Below, one piece after another: positions 1-6,407 of a stretch of 14,345 nt of DNA (the first letter of the stretch is position 1; every line of letters begins with the position of its first letter). The stretch covers positions 1 to 14,345 of the forward strand of contig CAUBUJ010000028.1 in assembly GCA_958439155.1 (NCBI GenBank), in the 5' to 3' direction. Source of the DNA: an uncultured Veillonellaceae bacterium. GTDB taxonomy: Bacteria > Bacillota > Negativicutes > Veillonellales > Dialisteraceae. The translations under genes were made by a program, and so were the position numbers. The notes under the pieces are model-generated. The model was not told the origin of the DNA. It saw only the letters and a list, made by a program, of their open reading frames with translations, and searched no databases.

Positions 1-849
1 GCTGCCGCTTTTTGCGCCGGCGCGCTTCTGCTGGCCGGGTGCGGCGCCACGCAGGGCGCGTCTTCCGCGCCGTCCCTGCAGAAAGCGGTATCCGCTGCCG
101 CTGCTGTGGATCCTTCCGTTCCGAGAGGGCAGGCTGCTGTGCACAGAAGCCCTGATGTGAAGTACTCTGTACCGGAAGGGGTATCGGTCCTCATGTACCA
201 CATGATCGGCAATGACAAGAACAACGCCGCCATTATGACAGCGGAAAATCTCCGGTGGCAGATGAAGTACCTGAAAGACAACGGGTACCATCCCATCACG
301 CTGCAGGAGCTTTCCGACTATGTGAAAAAAGGGGCGCCTCTGCCGGAAAAGCCCGTATGCATTACTTTTGACGACGGCTACGAAGACAATTACACCATCG
401 TGTACCCCCTTATGAAGGAATACGGATTCCCATGGACCATTTTTGTGATCACCGGATCTGTAGGAAACCCGAACCGCATTACCTGGGACCAGCTGAAAGA
501 AATGGCGGACAGCCAGGCCGTGACCATTGCCAGTCATACTGTATCCCATCCGAAGCTGCACAACCTGCCGCCGGAAGAAGTAAAAAAGGAAATCGCCGGC
601 GCCCAGCAGGCGCTGAAGGAACACCTTGGCATCGACAACCATTGGATTGCCTATCCTTACGGGGACTATGATGAGACAGTGGACGCCATCGCCAAGGAAG
701 CAGGCATTGATCTGGCGGTCACCACCGATTCGGGCCGCGTCCACGTAGGAAGCTATCCTTATGAGCTGAAGCGCGTCTGGATCGGCAATGAAGTGACGCC
801 CGCCAAGTACGCGGAACGGCTCAGCAAAGATGATTACACCATTATTTAA
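1..849 (+). CDS. Polysaccharide deacetylase family lipoprotein (5' end missing)
   Basis: This gene is open from the first base, so its start lies left of the window. The first visible codons encode a hydrophobic stretch ending in a lipobox, Leu-Ala-Gly-Cys, with the Cys codon at 40-42. This predicts a lipoprotein cleaved and lipidated at that Cys, followed by an Ala/Ser-rich linker. Numbering from the GTG at 106, the NodB-type carbohydrate esterase 4 domain has motif 1 TFDDG (87-91, two Asp), motif 2 SHTVSH (143-148, metal-binding His pair) and a later YPYG motif. An early YHMIG segment (31-35) resembles PgaB/IcaB-like deacetylases. The family removes N-acetyl groups from sugars such as GlcNAc in exopolysaccharide or peptidoglycan; the substrate here is unknown. 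The GTG at 106 is probably not the true start, since the coding frame and signal peptide continue upstream of it. The next gene follows after 97 bases on the same strand. Confidence 0.9.
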   Translation, partial: AAAFCAGALLLAGCGATQGASSAPSLQKAVSAAAAVDPSVPRGQAAVHRSPDVKYSVPEGVSVLMYHMIGNDKNNAAIMTAENLRWQMKYLKDNGYHPITLQELSDYVKKGAPLPEKPVCITFDDGYEDNYTIVYPLMKEYGFPWTIFVITGSVGNPNRITWDQLKEMADSQAVTIASHTVSHPKLHNLPPEEVKKEIAGAQQALKEHLGIDNHWIAYPYGDYDETVDAIAKEAGIDLAVTTDSGRVHVGSYPYELKRVWIGNEVTPAKYAERLSKDDYTII

Positions 850-946
850 AAAATATTCACAGGCAGTATAGAGATTACCTGTATAGTAAGCACGAAATCT
901 CTGCCTTTCCCTGCTTTTCTTTCCTCGTTTCCTGCAAGGAGAAACA

Positions 947-1894
947 ATGAAACGTCTCTGGAAGAATACCTTTGTCCAGTTCGTTCTGGTCACATTCATA
1001 TTCTTTATTGTCACCTCTCCCTTTGTGGTGCTCTTCGGTCCCTTTGACAACCTGCGCCGCGCCGTGGTAGGGGCGATTCTCCGTTCCCGCCATCCCCAGT
1101 ACATTACCTGGCTCTTTGACCAGAACCAGCTGGACCAGATTTTAGGGAGCGTTTCCCATGTACCGGCACAGAAAATGCTGAATTTTACGGCCCGCACCGA
1201 TTCCACCCTGAAAGTGCAGAAAATCGAGTCCAACCGCTTCGTAGGCTACCTCATGGAAATTCCCGATCCCCGCCGCGTTCAGGTGGCAACCGCCGCGGAT
1301 ATCAATGAGAAAGGGGACACCACCAGCAATATCGCCAAGCGTGCCGGCGGGGTGGCCGCCATCAACGGAGGCGGTTTCTATGACCCGAATGGCACTGGTA
1401 CAGGCCGTCTTCCTTATGGATTCATCCTCCACGAAGGAAAATACGTCCTGGGAGACCAGGTCGGGGATGAGGAAAAAGTGGACTTCATCGGCATGACGAA
1501 GAACGGCAGTCTCATTGCCGGCAAGTACAATAAAAGAGAGCTGCGCCAGCTCGGCGCCGTGGAAGGGCTCACCTTCGGCCCGCCGATCATCGTGAACGGC
1601 GAAAAAATGATCAAGAACGGCGACGGCGGCTGGGGGATCAGTCCCCGCTCCGCCATCGGGCAGAAGCGGGACGGCACCATTCTGTTCCTCGTCATTGACG
1701 GACGGCAGCCTGGCTACAGCATCGGCGCCACCCTGGCGGACATGCAGAACATTATGTACGAACAGGGCGCCTATATCGCGGCCAACCTGGACGGCGGATC
1801 CAGCACCACCCTTTATTACAACGGCAAAGTCGTGAACAAGCCTGCTGACCTTCTGGGCGAGCGCATGATTCCCACGGCGTTTATTGTCAAATAA
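947..1894 (+). CDS. Membrane-anchored phosphodiester glycosidase family protein (NAGPA domain)
   Basis: The 315-residue product has one N-terminal hydrophobic segment (about residues 9-31) with a basic start and no Cys lipobox, so it is probably a signal anchor with the rest outside the membrane. The remainder matches the NAGPA domain family, named after the eukaryotic enzyme that removes GlcNAc from a phosphodiester-linked sugar. Visible family motifs are NGGGFYD (140-146), PRSAIG (233-238), a hydrophobic strand ending DGR (251-253), and LDGGSSTTL (281-289). Bacterial members occur in exopolysaccharide or cell-wall loci; the exact substrate here cannot be read from sequence. AAGGAG at 936-941, five bases before the ATG, supports the start. 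The next gene starts only nine bases after the stop, so the two are cotranscribed. Its position beside a deacetylase suggests processing of a shared envelope glycan, which is inference. Confidence 0.85.
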   Translation: MKRLWKNTFVQFVLVTFIFFIVTSPFVVLFGPFDNLRRAVVGAILRSRHPQYITWLFDQNQLDQILGSVSHVPAQKMLNFTARTDSTLKVQKIESNRFVGYLMEIPDPRRVQVATAADINEKGDTTSNIAKRAGGVAAINGGGFYDPNGTGTGRLPYGFILHEGKYVLGDQVGDEEKVDFIGMTKNGSLIAGKYNKRELRQLGAVEGLTFGPPIIVNGEKMIKNGDGGWGISPRSAIGQKRDGTILFLVIDGRQPGYSIGATLADMQNIMYEQGAYIAANLDGGSSTTLYYNGKVVNKPADLLGERMIPTAFIVK

Positions 1895-1903
1895 GGAGCG
1901 GCT

Positions 1904-2818
1904 ATGAACAAGAAATTCAAAAAAGTGATGCTCCTTTTCACAGCGGGCATTGTTGTACAAGCCGGCGCCTACCTCTACCTGGACCAGATCCTTTTTTCCA
2001 CCACGGCGGACTACAATCTGTCTGATGTGAAAAAAAGCGCGGCCCAGGAAGGGGATAGAAACGCTTTCGCCAAAGTGCAGCTCCGGGGGAAAGCCCATTA
2101 TTCCCATGACAATGCGTACATGGCTGATGTGTCCAATGATTCTGTCACCATTTATCACGCAGGAGATCTGGACAATCCCCAGCGGGTCAATCTGAAAGAC
2201 CAGGGTGTTTCCTTCTTCGAATGGATGCCTGACCGGAATCTGGCCCTCATGGCGCTCTATCCCATTCACTGGAAGGGCGGTCAGTGGGACGTGACGCTCG
2301 CCCGGTACAATCCGGAAGGGACCACCCATGAATCAGACGCGCCTATCCACGACCTGCCGAGAAACAGCAAAATCGTAGACGTTGCCTACTCCACAGCGAC
2401 CAATGCGGTGTACATGAAAATGGAAGTGAGCCGCGGCCTCTACCGCATTTACCGGACAGACGCGAACTACGACACCCGGCGGATCTACGCGCAGACCTCC
2501 AATATCGGGAAAATCGCCGTATTCTATGACCAGGACCGGTTCTTCTATGATGATACCGTCCACGGCACGATTTATACCTTCAATGGAGAAAACAGCAGCT
2601 GGCGCATCATTTCCCCGCCGGGCATGTTCCGCCTCGTCGGTGTCGGCCAGGATAAGACCATCTACGCCGCCAGGGTGAATAACCGGGGAGAAGCGCTGGA
2701 ATACTTCACAGGGAAATTGGGCGTCGGCTTCGAACGGGTCGGCGCGCCATCCTCTCCGGTGGACTTCAATACGGTCACCGTCCATACCATCCAGGAAGCG
2801 GCAGAACAGAAAAAATGA
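1904..2818 (+). CDS. Unrecognised membrane-anchored extracytoplasmic protein, possibly beta-propeller
   Basis: I do not recognise a family for this 304-residue protein. It has a Lys-rich start (MNKKFKK) followed by a hydrophobic segment at about residues 8-25, so it is likely a signal anchor with the body outside the cytoplasm. The body is rich in Tyr, Asp, Asn and Thr, with recurring short beta strands ending in turns, such as SVTIYHAGD, GLYRIYRTDAN and TIYTFNGENSSW. That pattern recalls beta-propeller blades but has no diagnostic motif. There are no Cys residues and no catalytic signature. The ribosome site AAGGAG (1893-1898) overlaps the stop codon of the glycosidase gene, and the start follows five bases later, indicating tight operon coupling. 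A terminator begins immediately after the stop. A role as a scaffold or glycan-binding partner of the two upstream enzymes is plausible but unproven. Confidence 0.8.
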   Translation: MNKKFKKVMLLFTAGIVVQAGAYLYLDQILFSTTADYNLSDVKKSAAQEGDRNAFAKVQLRGKAHYSHDNAYMADVSNDSVTIYHAGDLDNPQRVNLKDQGVSFFEWMPDRNLALMALYPIHWKGGQWDVTLARYNPEGTTHESDAPIHDLPRNSKIVDVAYSTATNAVYMKMEVSRGLYRIYRTDANYDTRRIYAQTSNIGKIAVFYDQDRFFYDDTVHGTIYTFNGENSSWRIISPPGMFRLVGVGQDKTIYAARVNNRGEALEYFTGKLGVGFERVGAPSSPVDFNTVTVHTIQEAAEQKK

Positions 2819-2819
2819 G

Positions 2820-2845
2820 AAAGAGCCTGAAGAGGCTCTTTTTTT
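2820..2845 (+). terminator. Intrinsic terminator after the envelope gene block
   Basis: An eight-base stem (2820-2827 with 2834-2841, core AAGAGCC/GGCTCTT) with a six-base loop is followed by a run of seven T (2839-2845). It begins one base after the stop codon of the preceding gene. The layout is a textbook Rho-independent terminator and marks the end of the polysaccharide-related operon. Confidence 0.9.
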
Positions 2846-2981
2846 ATGTCCCTCAGAGGGCCTGGAAAGAATCTGCGACGCCGGCATCGGCCTTTCAGAG
2901 GAAACTTTCCGAGTGAGGTCTGGTTTTGCCGTTTTGCGCGGGGAGGAAAGAGAAAAAGTGGGGCTTATCCTGGAAAAGCAC

Positions 2982-3010
2982 TTAATTCATTTCGTAAAGT
3001 ACTGTATAAT
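2982..3010 (+). promoter_or_regulatory. Promoter-like -35/-10 pair
   Basis: A perfect -10 hexamer TATAAT (3005-3010) is preceded at a 17-base spacing by TTAATT (2982-2987), which matches the -35 consensus at only three positions. A transcript would start near 3017 and run through the rest of the intergenic region toward dapB, giving a leader of nearly 390 bases, or it could make a separate small RNA. The -10 match is good, but the -35 is weak. Confidence 0.4.
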
Positions 3011-3036
3011 ACGGTAAAGCACCAGAGAATGATGCA

Positions 3037-3084
3037 ATTTTTCATGGGGCCGGGCTTTTACAATCCATCGGATCTATGAAAAAT
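3037..3084. repeat. AT-rich inverted repeat
   Basis: ATTTTTCAT (3037-3045) and ATGAAAAAT (3076-3084) are perfect nine-base complements separated by 30 bases. A related direct copy, CTATAGAAAAATC (3095-3107), lies 21 bases downstream of CTATGAAAAATG (3074-3085), about two helical turns away. It could be a protein-binding array or a long-loop RNA stem. Chance is possible in such AT-rich sequence. Confidence 0.35.
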
Positions 3085-3175
3085 GATTCTAACTCTATAG
3101 AAAAATCAAATATCTGAATGCGGCGCCGATGTTTGCGAAAAAGAAAGTATAGTTATAAGATAAAAGTAAACACGG

Positions 3176-3223
3176 AAAAAAGCGGTCTTTCTGTCTCCTG
3201 AAAGACAGGAGAACGTGCCGCTT
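3176..3223 (-). terminator. Candidate minus-strand intrinsic terminator in the dapB upstream region
   Basis: AAGCGG (3180-3185) pairs with CCGCTT (3218-3223), enclosing a second perfect seven-base stem (3194-3200 TCTCCTG with 3206-3212 CAGGAGA, loop AAAGA). On the plus strand the outer stem is preceded by six A (3176-3181), so on the minus strand it is followed by six T, the shape of an intrinsic terminator for leftward transcription. No minus-strand gene lies upstream of it within the window, and I found no clear minus-strand promoter. It may end a small RNA or block antisense transcription. On the plus strand it is simply a strong hairpin. Confidence 0.4.
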
Positions 3224-3309
3224 CCGCAGTATGGCCGGTGCGGAGACGTTCTGGTCTCTGCCGGTGCGAGCGGGATGACCGCCGGACGGGGCAAGAGAAA
3301 ATAGAGAAT

Positions 3310-3326
3310 AATGCGTTTTACGCATT
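3310..3326. promoter_or_regulatory. 17-bp palindrome, candidate operator at the dapB promoter
   Basis: AATGCGT and ACGCATT form perfect seven-base arms around a TTT centre. The right arm shares its last two bases with the probable -35 hexamer TTGACT (3325-3330), a position where a bound dimeric repressor would block RNA polymerase. It could also fold as a short hairpin, but no T-run follows, so it is not a terminator. The regulator is unknown. Confidence 0.45.
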
Positions 3327-3351
3327 GACTCATTCGCTGAACTGGTGTAAT
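3325..3351 (+). promoter_or_regulatory. Probable promoter of dapB-asd-dapA
   Basis: TTGACT (3325-3330, five of six consensus bases) is followed by TGTAAT (3346-3351, five of six). The spacer is 15 bases, short of the ideal 17. At 17 bases the alternative -10 would be the poorer TAATTT (3348-3353). A start near 3358 would leave a leader of about 45 bases before the dapB ATG, including the ribosome site AGGAGG at 3391-3396. Confidence 0.45.
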
Positions 3352-3404
3352 TTAATGGAATATAGAAGGCCTGTTTTCCGGGCCGGACAGAGGAGGAATC
3401 TACA

Positions 3405-4196
3405 ATGATTCATGTGATGGTCAATGGCGCATGCGGGCGCATGGGCAGTGAGGTTGTGCGGGCGCTGGCGGAAGAAAAAAATCTGGTACTCACCGGCGCG
3501 GTGGATCCGGGACACGCCGGAGAAGACGCAGGGGAGGCAGCGGGCCTTCCGAAAAACGGCGTTGTTGTGGCGCGCAGCATCAAGGAAGCGCTGGCAAAGA
3601 ATAAACCGGATGTAGTAGTGGATTTCACCAATCCGGCGGTCATTTTTGAGAATGCCAAAGAAATCGTCGGAGCGGGCGTGCACATGGTGATCGGCACCAC
3701 AGGCCTCACCGCGGACCAGCGTGCAGAGCTGGCTTCTCTTTCTGAAAAAAGCGGCGGCCACGTGCTGATTGCGCCGAACTTTGCACTGGGCGCGGTCCTT
3801 CTCATGGACGCGTGCGAAAAAATCGCCCGGTACCTGCCCAATGCGGAAATCATTGAGCTGCATCATGAAAACAAACTGGATGCGCCGTCTGGGACGGCGA
3901 AACTGACGGCGGAGAAAATTTCCGCTGCCCGTACAGAAAGCCCGGTACCGGACAAGACGACAGAAAGCCTGCCCGGCGCGCGGGGCGCCAAGTATGAAGG
4001 CATTCATATCCACAGTGTGCGCCTGCCCGGTTTCGTGGCTCATCAGGAAGTGATTTTCGGCGGCCATGGGGAAATTCTGACGCTCCGTCATGACTCCCTG
4101 GACCGGAAATCCTTCATGCCCGGTGTCATGCTGGCGTGCAGAAAAGTTGTTTCCGTTCCAGGACTGACTTACGGACTGGAACATTATTTGGACTGA
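3405..4196 (+). CDS. dapB: 4-hydroxy-tetrahydrodipicolinate reductase
   Basis: DapB reduces the cyclic product made by DapA to tetrahydrodipicolinate with NAD(P)H, a cytoplasmic step toward meso-diaminopimelate and lysine. The 263 residues match the usual length (E. coli 273). An N-terminal Rossmann motif GACGRMG (8-14) binds the cofactor, and GTTG (97-100) and APNFALG (123-129) are typical family segments. The signature ELHHENKLDAPSGTA (151-165) holds the probable catalytic His153 and Lys157, equivalent to E. coli His159 and Lys163. The start is supported by AGGAGG at 3391-3396, eight bases upstream. It is the first gene of a three-gene run with asd and dapA. A palindrome overlaps its probable promoter, but I see no lysine riboswitch in front of it. 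Confidence 0.97.
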   Translation: MIHVMVNGACGRMGSEVVRALAEEKNLVLTGAVDPGHAGEDAGEAAGLPKNGVVVARSIKEALAKNKPDVVVDFTNPAVIFENAKEIVGAGVHMVIGTTGLTADQRAELASLSEKSGGHVLIAPNFALGAVLLMDACEKIARYLPNAEIIELHHENKLDAPSGTAKLTAEKISAARTESPVPDKTTESLPGARGAKYEGIHIHSVRLPGFVAHQEVIFGGHGEILTLRHDSLDRKSFMPGVMLACRKVVSVPGLTYGLEHYLD

Positions 4197-4208
4197 AGGA
4201 GTCGGCCT

Positions 4209-5243
4209 ATGAGTACGCTTCCAAGAATCGCGATCCTCGGCGCTACCGGCGCGGTAGGACAGGAATTTATCCGCTTGATTGAAGAAAGACATTTTCCTTT
4301 TTCTCATTTGAAGCTTCTTGCTTCCGCCCGTTCTGCCGGGAAAAAGATCATGGTTGCCGGCAAGGAATATACCGTGGAAGAAGCAGTGCCCGATTCGTTC
4401 AAAGAGGTAGACATTGCCCTCTTCGCAGGGGGCAGCATCAGCAAGACCCTGGCGCCGGAAGCGGTGAAGCGGGGCGCTGTGGTCATTGATAACTCCAGCA
4501 CATTCCGCATGGATCCGGAGGTGCCCCTTGTGGTACCGGAAATCAATCCGGAAGATATTGCCAAACATCACGGCATCATTGCCAATCCGAACTGCTCCAC
4601 CATCATTATGCTCATGGCTTTGAAGCCCATCCACGATCTGTCACGGATCAAACGGATCGTTGTGAGCACCTACCAGGCTGTTTCCGGCGCGGGCAAAGAA
4701 GGCATTGATGAACTGTACGGGGAAACCGCGGCAGAAGCGAAGGGCGAATCTTACGAACCGCGGATCCTCCCCAGCGCGAGCCTTCCCAAACATTTCCCCA
4801 TCGCCTACAATCTGATTCCCCAGATTGACGTCTTCCTTGACAACGATTACACCAAGGAAGAAATGAAAATGGTCAATGAGACACATAAAATTTTCCATGA
4901 CGATACCATCGGCATTACCCCCACGGCGGTGCGTGTGCCGGTCATGAGAAGCCACGCCGAATCCATCTACATTGAGACAGAAAAGCCCCTCTCTGTGGAA
5001 GAAGTGAAGAAAGCCATTGACGCGTTCCCCGGCGCTGCAGTAAAAGACCAGCCGGAAGAGCAGGTCTATCCGATGCCTCTTGACACATCCGGCAAAAATG
5101 ATGTTCTCGCCGGCCGTATCCGCAAAGACCTGGTCAATCCCAACGGGCTCAACCTCTGGGTCTGCGGGGATCAGATCCGCAAAGGGGCGGCACTCAACGC
5201 GCTGGAGATCGCGGAATACATGATTCATAACAATCTGGTCTGA
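4209..5243 (+). CDS. asd: Aspartate-semialdehyde dehydrogenase
   Basis: Asd converts aspartyl phosphate to aspartate semialdehyde using NADPH, the branch point feeding lysine/diaminopimelate and threonine/methionine synthesis. The protein has 344 residues, normal for the shorter (Gram-positive-like) class. The NADP-binding motif GATGAVG is at 11-17. The catalytic Cys129 sits in NPNCST (126-131), followed by the AVSGAGKEG segment (157-165). His249, in RVPVMRSHAES, corresponds to the catalytic base region, and GRIRKD (302-307) holds the conserved substrate-binding Arg. The ribosome site AAGGAG (4196-4201) overlaps the last base of the dapB stop codon and lies seven bases from the ATG, so dapB and asd are cotranscribed. 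The homoserine branch genes are not in this window. Confidence 0.97.
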   Translation: MSTLPRIAILGATGAVGQEFIRLIEERHFPFSHLKLLASARSAGKKIMVAGKEYTVEEAVPDSFKEVDIALFAGGSISKTLAPEAVKRGAVVIDNSSTFRMDPEVPLVVPEINPEDIAKHHGIIANPNCSTIIMLMALKPIHDLSRIKRIVVSTYQAVSGAGKEGIDELYGETAAEAKGESYEPRILPSASLPKHFPIAYNLIPQIDVFLDNDYTKEEMKMVNETHKIFHDDTIGITPTAVRVPVMRSHAESIYIETEKPLSVEEVKKAIDAFPGAAVKDQPEEQVYPMPLDTSGKNDVLAGRIRKDLVNPNGLNLWVCGDQIRKGAALNALEIAEYMIHNNLV

Positions 5244-5245
5244 TC

Positions 5246-5271
5246 CCGGGGCGGAATGGAATGCCCCTCGG
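5246..5271 (+). other. Small GC-rich hairpin between asd and dapA
   Basis: GGGGC (5248-5252) pairs with GCCCC (5263-5267) around a ten-base loop, with CC/GG able to extend the stem across a two-base bulge. No T-run follows, so it is not a terminator. It could affect mRNA stability or processing between asd and dapA, but it could also be chance. Confidence 0.25.
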
Positions 5272-5308
5272 TGGATAATGATAGAAAACACGAAAGGAAG
5301 AGATACAA

Positions 5309-6193
5309 ATGAAGAACTTTGGTCGTGTGATTACCGCAATGATTACGCCCTTTACCGAAACCGGCGCTGTAGACTATGAGGCAGCGGCTGCCCTCAGCCG
5401 GCATTTGATCCAGCATGGGTCGGAAGGCCTCCTCGTAGGGGCGACCACCGGCGAAGGCGCAGTGATGTCGGAAGAGGAAAAGCTGAAATTGTACCGCACT
5501 GTCATGGAAGCGGTAGAACATAAAGTGCCGGTCATCGGAAACGTAGGCGGCATTGATACGAAAGCTTCCATTGCCTTTGGGAAAAAGGTAAAAGAAACAG
5601 GGGTGGACGCGATCCTTGCGATCGTTCCTTTCTATGTGAAGCCCACCCAGGAAGGGATGTACCAACATTTCAAAGCTATCGCCGATGCCATTGACCTTCC
5701 GGTCATCCTCTACAATGTACCGGGCCGGACCAATGTGAGCATCCAGCCGGAAACGATCAAACGCCTGGTGGATGTATGCCCCAATATTGTGGGGATCAAA
5801 GACGCCACCGGGAACTGGGACCAGGTCACCAAGGAAACGATGCTTCTGCCGGAAGATTTCATGATCTACAGCGGCGATGATTCCTACACCTATCCGATCC
5901 TTTCCGCGGGCGGCGTCGGCGTCATCAGCGTATCCAGCCACATCATCGGCGACGATATGCTTGCCATGGTGGAAGCCTTTGAAGCAGGGGACGTGAAGAA
6001 AGCCTATGCCCTTCACAAGAAAACCTATCCCATCAACAAGGGTCTCTTCTTCATTACCAGCCCGATTCCGGTGAAGACCGCTCTCAATCTTCTCGGCCTT
6101 CCCGGCGGCAAATTCCGCCTGCCCATGGTGGACGCAAGCGAAAAAGAAAAGGCCTATATTGTAAGCATGCTGAAAGATTACGGCCTTCTCTAA
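5309..6193 (+). CDS. dapA: 4-hydroxy-tetrahydrodipicolinate synthase
   Basis: DapA condenses pyruvate with aspartate semialdehyde through a lysine Schiff base, the committed step of the diaminopimelate/lysine branch. The 294-residue TIM-barrel has the full active site. These are Thr46-Thr47 in GATTGEG, Tyr109 in FYVKP, Tyr135 and Arg140 in YNVPGRT, and the Schiff-base Lys164 in GIKDATG. All are displaced by two or three from the E. coli numbering (Thr44, Thr45, Tyr107, Tyr133, Arg138, Lys161). A purine-rich ribosome site (AAAGGAAG, 5293-5300) precedes the ATG by eight bases. It follows asd by 65 bases and is followed by a strong hairpin, so it closes the operon. The family also includes N-acetylneuraminate lyase and other aldolases, but the neighbours and active-site residues favour DapA. 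Confidence 0.96.
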   Translation: MKNFGRVITAMITPFTETGAVDYEAAAALSRHLIQHGSEGLLVGATTGEGAVMSEEEKLKLYRTVMEAVEHKVPVIGNVGGIDTKASIAFGKKVKETGVDAILAIVPFYVKPTQEGMYQHFKAIADAIDLPVILYNVPGRTNVSIQPETIKRLVDVCPNIVGIKDATGNWDQVTKETMLLPEDFMIYSGDDSYTYPILSAGGVGVISVSSHIIGDDMLAMVEAFEAGDVKKAYALHKKTYPINKGLFFITSPIPVKTALNLLGLPGGKFRLPMVDASEKEKAYIVSMLKDYGLL

Positions 6194-6221
6194 TTTCACA
6201 AGTCAAAAAACATTGCTTCAT

Positions 6222-6258
6222 ACCCTCCCTGTGGTTTCCGCAGGGAGGGTTATTTCTT
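6222..6258 (+). terminator. Terminator after dapA
   Basis: A ten-base perfect stem ACCCTCCCTG (6222-6231) / CAGGGAGGGT (6241-6250) can extend inward through a T-G pair and two G-C pairs to a three-base TTT loop. It is followed by a T-rich but interrupted tail (TTATTTCTTATTT). The stem is very stable; the tail is imperfect. It separates the lysine operon from the kinase/phosphatase operon. Confidence 0.8.
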
Positions 6259-6321
6259 ATTTCTATACGGCTCTTCCTCCTCCCGCGCTCTCCCTTTCTA
6301 CCTTTTACAGGGGCCATGTAG

Positions 6322-6327
6322 TATAAT
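6322..6327 (+). promoter_or_regulatory. Candidate -10 box of the stp-prkC operon promoter
   Basis: A perfect TATAAT lies 81 bases before the proposed stp start and downstream of the dapA terminator, where a promoter is expected. No good -35 is seen at 16-18 bases; TACCTT (6299-6304) is the hexamer at 17, and TTTACA (6304-6309) is a better match but too close at 12 bases. Transcription may need an activator or an upstream element. Confidence 0.4.
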
Positions 6328-6407
6328 GGGAATAAGATTCCTATATAGATTGGATAAAAAACAGGCCCAAAGCACGTCCCGGCATGTTTTTTGATGGTGA
6401 TGAAGGC

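Larger units (their letters stand above)
2846..3404. other. Long intergenic region upstream of dapB, no convincing gene
   Basis: About 560 bases lie between the terminator of the envelope operon and the dapB start. Short open frames exist on both strands, but none has a good ribosome site together with a protein-like composition. The region contains a promoter-like pair near 2982-3010, an AT-rich inverted repeat (arms 3037-3045 and 3076-3084), a GC-rich hairpin cluster at about 3176-3285, a 17-bp palindrome (3310-3326) and the probable dapB promoter. I could not match it to a lysine riboswitch, a T-box leader (no TGGNACC-like box) or another leader I know. It is long for a simple promoter region, so it may encode a small RNA or a long regulatory leader. 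Confidence 0.6.

Noticed and set aside
849..946. Possible promoter (TTCACA at 856-861 and TATAGT at 882-887) between the first two genes
   Set aside because: The spacing is 20 bases, too long, and the genes are close enough to share a transcript.
2846..3079. Open frame of 77 codons just after the envelope-operon terminator
   Set aside because: It starts directly after the terminator T-run with no ribosome site, is unusually rich in Arg, Gly and Pro, and spans the promoter-like boxes.
3095..3333. Two overlapping minus-strand frames of about 75 codons upstream of dapB
   Set aside because: They read through the palindrome and hairpin cluster, use two frames equally well, resemble no family I know and have no clear ribosome site.
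2846..3404. Lysine riboswitch or T-box leader before dapB
   Set aside because: I looked for the conserved lysine riboswitch core segments and for a TGGNACC-like T-box sequence and found neither. A covariance-model search would settle it.
6384..6407. Upstream ATG extending the PP2C phosphatase by eight codons
   Set aside because: No ribosome site lies before it, and homologues begin near the downstream Met; still possible.
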